The notes under the pieces were generated by a model. That model made no database searches. It was not told the DNA's origin and saw nothing but the letters and a program-made list of their open reading frames with translations. Of a stretch of 64,000 nt of DNA, positions 53,131 through 64,000 are shown in pieces; within the stretch, counting starts at the first letter, position 1; the number at the start of each line of letters is the position of its first letter. A program made the position numbers and the translations under genes. The stretch is taken from positions 744,001-808,000 of the forward strand of contig JAALGY010000043.1 in assembly GCA_032358165.1 (NCBI GenBank). The letters are read 5' to 3'. The DNA is from Diplosphaera chodatii. Its lineage: Eukaryota; Chlorophyta; Trebouxiophyceae; Prasiolales; Stichococcaceae.

Positions 53131-54108
53131 TATATGAAGACTGATCTTTTGCATGCTACAGAGGGCTATATATAGTGGGGATGCTACTCGGCGTTGGGGC
53201 CCATATTGCAGGATATTCCAGCTGCAGACTTGCACGTCTTTGTGCAAGGTGTATAGGATGCTATTAACAACTGTCTATTGGCAGCGAAGTCTGTGCAGAT
53301 CAGCATTTGAAGTCTGAAGGAGTCTGCGATTTAGCACATACCGGCGTTGGGCACTGCCTCTGTGCAGCAATGCGTGTTGCAGGTGCACCTTCACATCGAG
53401 TGCACCTGGTCGTGGAGATGCTGTGGCATCTTTGCCAAATGTGTCTGGGGAGAGGTAATGCACATCAGAATGATACCATAACCTCCATTTACCAGCATGT
53501 GCGTACGTACGTCACAGGTGTCACGGTTCCAAATCTCAGCGCGTCGTCAATATCTAGCAAGTGTTCGAAAACGCAGAATACCTATGGCACACGTTCCTCG
53601 CCCCGATATGCACTAATGGTAGATCACAAATCAGATTCACAAGGGGTTCCGACTCAGAAGTCGCCATGAATCAGGTGCTGCGCCCAACTGTGAGCTCTGC
53701 TATCACTAGAACCAACAGTGCGATTTGCTGCGCCACCCTGCACACTCTGCTTGTGCCGAAAATCTGGCCGCCTCATGCAGCACTGCACGTGGCGCCATAG
53801 AATGATGCCAGGCACACAGTGCATGCATACGCAGGCGTCCGGCGGCCACTGCCCCACGCCTCACACATGCTACTGTTGGGCCTCACTACCTAGCTAGCTG
53901 CCATCCCTTGGGGCATCTCACGCAGTAGTAAAAAAATACTGGTACAGTGTGCGGCCACTCCAGCTGCGCAACCTGCGCTGCCTCCCCTGCTGCTGAGGTC
54001 CCCTGCTGCTTAGCCCGGCAGCTGCTCTATGGGGGTGTGAACATCGCGCTACCGCAGTCGCTTGCGCCCCGTCTGCAAGCAGCACCAGCACGCTGGTCAG
54101 CAGAGTGC
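53131..54108. other. Intergenic region between convergent CIPK and M43 protease genes
   Basis: Nearly 1 kb without a supported gene. It is less GC-rich than its surroundings and contains palindromic AT stretches (CTATATATAG near 53166, CTAGCTAGCTG near 53890) and GTACGTACGT near 53507. The frames at 53307-53669 and 53561-53800 have no recognisable content. Confidence 0.45.
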
Positions 54109-56910
54109 CTATCTGGCTGCTGGGGTCAGGGTGGTGGGAGTCTGCGGGCGTGTACTCGCAGCCGCCTGTGCTGAAAAGGGGTTAACATGAAGAGCAGAAG
54201 ACAGATGCTACACCTTAGGTTTCATGGTTGCACATTTGCCCCCACAAGCTTTTGGCAGAGTCCGTTTCGTTGGCTACGTATGGCACACAGCAGAGTCAGC
54301 CAAAGTGGCTTGCCATGCCAGTCCCAATGCAACAGCCCGCAATTGATGCGCTAGGTAAAGTCGATGCACTACATCATACGGACAACAGGAATGCACCTTC
54401 GGCTTGCCACACTTGCCGCCGCAAGCTTTCGGCAGGGTCCTCTTTGCAGTCGGCTTTGGCTTTGGCGTTGGCTTAGCAGTTGGCTGCACGCATGAGGTAC
54501 TCAAGCATCAGCAACACCTTGGCCAGTCGGTAGGCAAACACAAAACCAGCTGTCACGACAGTCCAGTCATCGAGCGTTCAGTACAGGATGCGGCTGTGAT
54601 GGATGACTGCTGTTCCGATTGCCACTTCAGTTTGATGTGCCTCACCTTCGGCTTGCCACACTTGCCGCCGCAGGCCTTGGGCAGAGTCCGCTTTGCTGTC
54701 GGCTTCACAGTCGGCTGCGTGCAAAAATCAACTACCGGTCAGCGACTTTCTAGCCCACCAAATTGGCGATGTGGTAAGCACTGAGGCATGCAGGTGCAAT
54801 GGCGGGCGACTGCGGCCACCACTGCAGACCTTGGGCTTGGTGGGTGCCAGGGTCCTCTCCGCCGTGGGCCTCTTCGCCGTCGGCACCGGCGCCCTGGTCG
54901 GTGCCCTCGCTGTCGGAGCTGGCGCCTTCACCGTCGGACTGGCGACCTGTCGGCATGATGCGAGGTCCTCAGTCAGAGCCGCGGCTGTGCAGACCACCAA
55001 GAACCACGCCATGCGCGTGTAGCCAACGCCCCGACCCAAGTTTCAACAACTGGTATGTGTGTGACTCGAAGCTGTACGCTGCTCACAGTCGAGGGGACGG
55101 GCGCGCCGCCCGGGGCATATGCCCGTGCGCCAGGCACCCTGCAACGAAATACATGCTGCCGGTCAGCACTTGCACATGCCTGCTGCCCGCATGCGAAGCA
55201 TGATACCATGCTGCATGCGACTGAACGAACTACCATGCTGCATACGCCTGAACGACAAGCAGCAAGACACATTCGGGTGGTGAAAGTGCACCTGTAGGCA
55301 TTCCAGCCGACGGCGATGCGTGTGGCCTGTCCCGTAGTGAGGTGGTCCATGCATGCATCTGGCGGATAGTCCAGGATGTTTCGGAACACGTCTGTGCCCG
55401 CCTGAGATGGACAGGTGTCCCGTGGGGCGCTCACGCACGAATACTCGGGCTGTGCCTGCACGGCGGCAAGAGCAGGCGAGTGGGCTTCGCATGTGTTGGA
55501 CAGCGGCCTTCGTTGGTCGAACACCTCATATTGGCGCTGTCAGCAACGATTGGAGCTACTGCACGTCACAGCCCTGTTCGCATCGCACCTGTGCCGCTGT
55601 GTCTGACACCCAGTCGTTCTTTGGGTCGGTGCACCCGCCCTGGAAAGGATGGAACAATCCGAACCTGCACAAACACAATCGTCAATGCACGGCTGAAGGG
55701 CATATCCAAATGGCGTGTGTATCACATGAACAAGAATGCTTGCAGGTGGTGGGCAGACGTCAACAGTCCTACTGGTAGTCCGGAACTGTGCCATCCTCTC
55801 CCTTCGAGTGCTGTGGAGCTACCGGCTGCGCAGATGCTCACCAGTGGCCGACTTCGTGCGTTGCGGTCATCCCCAGGTTGAAGCTGGCGGTGGCGCCGCC
55901 CGGCAGGGTGCCCATGTCGAAGAACACGCCGTCCTGTGCCACAACACATTGGGAGCGCATCAACGTATGTTCCACGCCACAGGCACTCGAGCCCACAAGA
56001 CGGTCGCGCAACTACTGTTTGCCCTGGGCTGCACCTGCTTCGGCGAGGCGGCGTACCACCAGGGGAACTGGCTCCAGCCCAGCAGCGGGTACGGCAGGCT
56101 CATGGCGTACAGGTTCAGCTCCTGCGCGGCGCGGGACTGCCTCATGCAGTGTGACTCCCCTGGTTGACTGCACACCTCTGCACACAGACGGTCTGAATTT
56201 CACTCTTGCATGCACACAAATGCATGGCGTCCCTTCGAGGTGCCACACCTGTACGGTGCCCTTGTGCAGCGCATTCGTCATCGCGGTCCACCCGGGGCTG
56301 TTCTGGCTGGCGGTGGACCAGGCTGCATTGACCGTGCGGTCGGTGGACGCCAGCGTGAACGTGGCCCCCGTCTGCGCATAGTTGGTGTTGAGCACCTGCG
56401 CAGGCAGCGGCTGCCTGAGTGCGGTGACGCACACATGTGGGCTGCCAGGCTGCAGGACTGGCGGCAGCAGACACATGAAGCGCAGCTTCTTGTAAGTGAA
56501 CAGGCGGGAGAGAAGCCAGCAAGGCCCACCTGAATCTGCTTTGCAATCTGTGCGTCTGTAGCGTCGACTCCCGTGCTGCTTGAGCGCACCACATGGAAGT
56601 GGATCTTCACGCTGATGCCCGTCGCCGGCTTAGCGGCTGTGACTGCGGCTGTGCGGGCGTTGGCGCTCTCAATGCCTGCAGGCATCGCTGCTAGCCGCTC
56701 CCCTGCCAGCGTCTGGTTCGTGGTGCCCACCATGGCCTCCATTGTGGCATTGAGCTCCTTCTGGATCTGCTGGGCTGCGGCAAAGGTCATCTCCGGCGTG
56801 CCACAGACTCGAATCCGTTGCGCGGCCGCCAGGCTGCTGAACAGCGCCAGCTGCAGCGTTGCAGCCAGTAACAACTGCATGCTGCCAGATGCACGCCTGC
56901 TGAGCCGCAT
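54109..56910 (-). CDS. Secreted M43 (pappalysin-family) metalloprotease with repeated Pro/Thr/Lys/Cys tail
   Basis: Twelve exons in phase encode about 467 residues: 56530-56910, 56249-56395, 56035-56136, 55842-55933, 55589-55664, 55292-55455, 55087-55138, 54830-54946, 54646-54714, 54397-54483, 54214-54273 and 54109-54165. The start ([20 protein letters not shown]) is a signal peptide. The protease domain has [27 protein letters not shown] and the zinc site HEVGHWFGLFH (ligands are the three His), formed across an intron. [24 protein letters not shown] and [11 protein letters not shown], typical of M43B, follow. The tail has a Pro/Thr/Lys linker, then three exons each containing (T)[12 protein letters not shown]. 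The enzyme should act outside the cell or in the wall; its substrate is unknown. The final exon choice ([12 protein letters not shown] then stop) is the least certain. Confidence 0.85.
54214..54714 (-). repeat. Three tandem repeat exons of the M43 protease tail
   Basis: Exons at 54646-54714, 54397-54483 and 54214-54273 code for the same module. Each begins PT, continues with Lys/Pro/Thr and contains [12 protein letters not shown] with two Cys, ending KPK. All have phase 0 at both ends, with donors AAG|GTG. Two of the three differ mainly at third codon positions and in the length of the Lys/Pro lead. This looks like exon duplication. Confidence 0.9.
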
Positions 56911-57468
56911 GCTGGCTGCTACTGTTTACGGCGCTGTGGCTTGCGCGCGCCGCCACTGGTTGATCTGCCGCGCTGTGAACGTGCCTCAGCAGCTCCTGCG
57001 CCGTCTGCGTCGCCTGCGGGCCACGCAAGCTTTGCGTAATTGCAGCAATCCAACCTTCAAATAGAGCGAGTGCAGGTGATGCACTCCGCGTCCGCTGAGC
57101 CTGCTGATGGTCTGTAAGCACGCGTGATGACAGATCAGTGCAACCGACTGCGCGGTAATAAATTCCGTAGACCGCGTGCAGCCGGGGCTGCAGCTACACC
57201 TGGAAGCAAAGACCCGCTCATGGCGCTGGACCCAGACCTTACCCACCGCGCTGCCTTGCTCGTCGCTGTGTGCAGACTACAGCCATGAGCACTGCCAGGG
57301 GGAGGCTGCCGAGCCGTCAAGGTCCCATAGTCATTGACGCTTTCAAAGGCTCAGGCCGTCGATTCCGGCATACCCGGCCAGCGGAATGGCTGGTGCCGCG
57401 GCAAGCAATCCGGTACATTCAGACAACTCAAAACAACCAGCTGGCTCAAGGGCGGGCTGCAGGTCCTG

Positions 57469-57840
57469 ATGAGTATTTTTTCGCAGCTATGTGCGACGCG
57501 CCAGTCGGGCACACCGGCCCCACGCGTGTGCGAATACACCGAGACGGTCCTGGAGGCGACAGCCGCCAGACTGGGGCCCAGCGTTCTGCGTGCTCACCTC
57601 GAAGAACTGACGCTCCCAGAGCCGCTGCGTCCGCAGATTATCGGCACCAGCAGCCCTGCTCTTGTGGCGGAATGCAGCCGCACCAGTGCTCGCACCCTCA
57701 CAACTTGCGGCTGCCGGTGGCAGGCGCCCAGCCTTGCGACCCCTTTGCAGACTGCACCAATTCAAGGAGTCTTCGATCTAACTGCACTTGACCTGACTGC
57801 CTGCAAACGCAACGCTGGGGGCACTACAACAAAGGGCTGA
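57469..57840 (+). CDS. Hypothetical open frame of 123 codons
   Basis: From ATG 57469 to TGA 57838-57840 an intron-free frame starts MSIFSQLCATRQ and includes a stretch rich in Ala, Leu and Glu (VLEATAARLGPSVLRAHLEEL) that could be helical; that stretch is the best sign of coding. The rest is Thr/Ala/Cys-rich. I recognise no family. An acceptor-like CTGCAG lies just upstream, so it might be a terminal exon. It may equally be chance in GC-rich DNA. Confidence 0.2.
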   Translation: MSIFSQLCATRQSGTPAPRVCEYTETVLEATAARLGPSVLRAHLEELTLPEPLRPQIIGTSSPALVAECSRTSARTLTTCGCRWQAPSLATPLQTAPIQGVFDLTALDLTACKRNAGGTTTKG

Positions 57841-57886
57841 TGACACAGCTGGCTAGGGGATTAACCATTCGCCGCTGACCGCTGCC

Positions 57887-57920
57887 AAGGGGAATAGAAG
57901 GGATTTTTCCTATTCCCCTT
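57887..57920. repeat. Perfect inverted repeat, 11-bp arms
   Basis: AAGGGGAATAG (57887-57897) and CTATTCCCCTT (57910-57920) are exact reverse complements around a 12-base loop. It lies between the hypothetical frame and RIO2. It could be a transcript-end hairpin or the trace of a small mobile element. Confidence 0.85.
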
Positions 57921-57959
57921 GCGGCTGCAGGGTGCCCAGAATATCGCCACCCTGGAGTC

Positions 57960-57985
57960 ACATGGCTGGTGCAGACCAGCCATGT
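57960..57985. repeat. Perfect inverted repeat, 11-bp arms with tetraloop
   Basis: ACATGGCTGGT (57960-57970) and ACCAGCCATGT (57975-57985) pair perfectly around GCAG. Only 40 bases separate it from the preceding inverted repeat. In RNA it would be a very stable hairpin. Confidence 0.9.
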
Positions 57986-58212
57986 ATGCTGCAGCCTGCA
58001 GGCAACAGTTCTACAGTTGCAGGTCCAGATAGCGGGACACTGGCCAGGGGCAGTGACCCAGGCTTGCCCTCTGTGCACTTGCGAGCTCACTTGGGTGTCT
58101 GCACCTATCAAAGGTCGACTTCTGTGTGGGGAGACCTGTTGTGCAGATGCTCTTGCTGCTGATCACAGCGGTGGTTTTCTAGCGAAGCAAACAGGAACTC
58201 ACCGTCCGCAGT

Positions 58213-61393
<3,181 letters not shown>

Positions 61394-61806
61394 CTGGGCC
61401 CTCGTGTTTTACACGCAAGCAGAGTTTTGTGCGCACATCAGGTTGTAGCAGTTGGGGCCTTGACATCTGGTGACAGGCTCCTCGAGTGTGGCATGCAACA
61501 GAGCGTTTTAAACGGCCTTTCAGATGACACAGAATTCAACAGACACAGAGATGTCATACCATGAACATCTCCGAAGCGCAAGAGGCATCGTCATACATGC
61601 ATGAGCGTACTCCTGCCAACAGTGTTTCTGTTCCCTGACATCTGGCAGTAATGGTAGCAAGCTCTGGCGCAATCCAAGTGAGGGACTGCTTGCAGATGTT
61701 CATTCGCTGCTGCATCCTGGGGGTCAGCATCTGAACACACTGTGGCCCACGCAGCTACCACGCTTTGCTCTCAAGTAGCCTCACTCTAATGCTCCCGGTG
61801 TAGTGA
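61394..61806. other. Intergenic region between convergent RIO2 and MSH1
   Basis: These 413 bases hold the 3' UTRs of both genes. TTACA at about 61409-61413 reads TGTAA on the minus strand. I see no coding sequence. Confidence 0.45.
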
Positions 61807-64000
61807 TCAGCCCAACAAGCCAGAGGGCATTTGCCGGCCGCGGGCGTCCACCACGCTTACCATGGGGATGCCCTCAGCGGTCAGGGCCTTGATGGCCGCC
61901 GTCTCGACAGCCTTGGCCGCCGACTGCCCAGGCGCGGCCTCCGGCATCATGAGGTACGCTGCCAGCATGCCGGGGCCGCCGCTGACCGTGCCGCTGAGCG
62001 ACCTGTGCTTCTTGAGGCGGCCTGCGCGCAGCACGCCATGAACATTGGCCACTGAATTGTCACGCTCTTCTGCCAGCCCGCACTGCTTATCCGAAAAGAC
62101 ACCGAAAAAACACCCGAAACATTAGCCCCATTGCCGTGCCCACATACTGACAGCAGCAACTTGTCACCGTCTTGTGTCCATGTGCACAGCCACTTACTGC
62201 GGATGTCGTCTGTCTGGCCACAGTATACAAAGCCATCATCACGTACGCAAATGTACACACACGAGCGGCCCACTGATGATGCTGGCGGGTTCCGACCGCT
62301 CTGCACCACCTGCATCATCGTAAGGCCCATCAAGGTAATGTAGGTGCATGCCACCATACCTCAACTGAAAGGCTGAGGGGCCAAGTGCAGGCCACAAACC
62401 TGATATGGCGGCCGAGTCGAGGTACATGCCAAAGCTATATGTTGCAACGGACATGCCATGCTGATCCGCCAAGGGTATGAAGGACAGCACATCCTCAGGC
62501 CTTCAGACATTCCGGTGAGCGCAGCCAGTGCATGCGAATGCGCACCCGCAACTTCAGGGTGCTGGCGGCCTCAGACCCGCCGTTTGCCCCGCCGCTGAGC
62601 ACTGCCGCCGCCGCGCGCTGCAAGATAGGGCCTGCCGACAGCAGGACATCTGCCGGCTCTTTGTCATTGCGTACGGCCCTGCATATAATGGTGGTCAAAT
62701 ACATCAGGCGTTCCAGAGGATTGATTTGGAGAAGAAGCAGACGCAGGCTGTCATTGCTCTACGATCAGTCAACATGCCAAGTCAGGGACACCCAAGTCAA
62801 CTGACAGCATGCATATGTGCGGCATGTAGCTCGGCCACCCACCTGCCACTCGACAGTGGTGAGTTGTCGAAGACCATTTGGGTCACGCTGCCCTCTCTGC
62901 TGACCCTGCCGTTGGTGCTGCCGTTGACCTGCGTGTGTGGGAGGCCGTGCTGGCTGCCGTGCCCACCGTCGTGTGCAAGCCAGGCTGAGGCGAGCCCCGC
63001 TGTGCTGCCAGCGTGGCCGTTCAGACCGCTGCTGGAAGCTGTGAAGTCATCCCAGGGGCAAGGCTGTGCGCCCCCGCTGCCGTTGAGGCTGGGCTGCTGC
63101 ACCAGCTGCTCTGCTTCTGCCAGGCCTGGCGCATGTGCCCCATTGCTGCCGCTGCGGCCTGCGAAGCCCGCGGCAGCTGCCGCCAAACTGCCGTCAGCCT
63201 GCGCCGCCGAATGGCCGCCATCCCCCCGCAGCCGCTGCGCCATGACATCCAGTGCCTGTTGTGCAGTCGCTGCTCATTCGTGAACGGGTGCTGCCTCTCA
63301 CACAGTCTGACGAATATGTTTCAGCTGTGGTGTGATGCAGAGGTCGAATGGCGGCGGCGGCGGCAGCAGCACCAGCAGCGGGAGGAGGTATGAGGAGCTG
63401 TGCGCACCGCATAATGCTGCTCCGCACGGGCGACCACGGTCTCCGGCACGCGGCAGGCTGCGGCCACCTTCAGTGCCAAGCTTCTGCATGGGCGCACGAC
63501 ATGTTCGTGCTGCAGCTTGATTTCCAGGTATACTCATCCGCCGTGCACTGACCACAAGCAGAAGCCACTGGTGTCGTGAAGGAGAAGGTCAAGGGAGCAT
63601 CCTGCAGCGGTGCCTCACTCTGTGCACTGGCCGGGCAGCATGCGCATGGTGGCCCGGATGAAGCGCCCGTCTTCAGCTGTCTCCATGCGCATGCGCACCA
63701 GGCGCCGCGCACCCAGGTCCATGTCCAGCAGCGAGTGCAGGTGCGTCGCAAAGATGCCCTGCGGCGGCAGCGGGTGGGAGCTCACTGCGCAGCGCTCGGC
63801 GGAGGCCATCACCAGCATGAAAGCTCTCAAGCAAGCACCGCACGAGCTCCAGCCGGTGCAAGTGACACTCTGGTGCGGTCTCAAACCAAGACATCACTGT
63901 GACGTGCAGACACGAGGAAGCTTCACGAAGTACGACTGCAGCACACCTTGCATCCGGTGGCGTCCAGGGCCTCCAGCACCGATGCGGCGATGGCGGCGCC
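61807..64000 (-). CDS. MSH1: MSH1, plant-type organellar MutS homologue with GIY-YIG domain; 3' part only
   Basis: The gene enters from the right edge. Exon 63947-64000 (GAAIAASVLEALDATGCK) and exon 63620-63758 (GIFATHLHSLLDMDLG, then METAEDGRFIRATMRM) are the end of the MutS ATPase. The next exon gives ESLALKVAAACRVPETVVARAEQHY, the helical C-terminal segment; the whole order matches plant MSH1. A low-complexity Gly/Ser/Asn linker follows (about 62850-63250). A GIY-YIG nuclease-like domain ends the protein: SCVYICVRDDGFVYCGQTDD, interrupted by an intron, then RSRLKKHRSLSG, AAYLMMPEAAPGQSAAK, ALTAEGIPMVSVVDARG. In plants MSH1 recognises mismatches and breaks in plastid and mitochondrial DNA and suppresses recombination between repeats. 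Mismatch-binding and Walker A regions lie outside the window. Confidence 0.9.

Larger units (their letters stand above)
56911..58212. other. Divergent intergenic region between M43 protease and RIO2
   Basis: About 1.3 kb. It contains one weak open frame (57469-57840, plus) described separately, and two perfect inverted repeats at 57887-57920 and 57960-57985. The remainder presumably holds the promoters of the flanking genes. Confidence 0.45.

Noticed and set aside
57135..57791. Overlapping frames upstream of RIO2
   Set aside because: Only the frame from 57469 has a faint protein character; the others begin at non-ATG codons or are Arg/Gln/His-rich noise.

Overview
This window reads as nuclear DNA of a green alga. 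It is GC-rich, and its genes are split into many short exons by introns of roughly 80-250 bp whose acceptors nearly always read (T/C)GCAG. The gene content is plant-lineage: a CBL-interacting (SnRK3/CIPK-type) kinase, an AP2/ERF transcription factor, a FyPP-type PP6 phosphatase, a plant-type MSH1 with a GIY-YIG tail and a chloroplast-type leucyl aminopeptidase. Two genes are followed by the chlorophyte polyadenylation signal TGTAA. A chlorophyte, perhaps trebouxiophycean, is the best guess; I cannot name a species. I see no prokaryotic operons, CRISPR arrays, insertion sequences, rRNA or tRNA genes.

Layout, left to right: an Arg/Ser-rich protein that may be the N-terminus of a CDK11/CDKG-type kinase (minus, runs off the left edge); PP6/FyPP catalytic subunit (plus); an AP2/ERF factor (plus); M17 leucyl aminopeptidase (plus); an MFS transporter (minus); an EH-domain endocytic protein of the EH1/Pan1 kind (plus); a ZRANB3-type SNF2 helicase with a C-terminal HNH domain (plus); two head-to-head F-box/LRR-like paralogues (minus, then plus); the GPI-transamidase subunit PIG-S (minus); an OCRL-like inositol polyphosphate 5-phosphatase with ASH and RhoGAP regions (minus); a CIPK kinase with a very long C-terminal extension (plus); a secreted M43 metalloprotease with an exon-repeated Pro/Thr/Lys/Cys tail (minus); RIO2 kinase (plus); and the 3' part of MSH1 (minus, runs off the right edge).

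I placed exon borders by hand, requiring GT-AG or GC-AG ends, matching codon phase and agreement with the known family. Ten genes close as complete or fully phased models (PP6, AP2, LAP, MFS, EH1, CIPK, M43 protease, RIO2 and both LRR genes). ZRANB3, PIG-S and the 5-phosphatase are certain as genes, but some of their borders are unresolved.

The genes are mostly unrelated housekeeping, signalling and trafficking functions, so no operon-like system is evident. Two are organelle- or genome-maintenance proteins with a nuclease domain attached to a repair ATPase (ZRANB3-HNH and MSH1-GIY-YIG). Two concern membrane traffic (EH1/Pan1, OCRL-like). The most unusual observations are the high share of GC-AG introns, the modular phase-0 repeat exons of the M43 protease tail, the CIPK extension, the extra zinc ribbon in front of the ZRANB3-like helicase and the inverted LRR gene pair.
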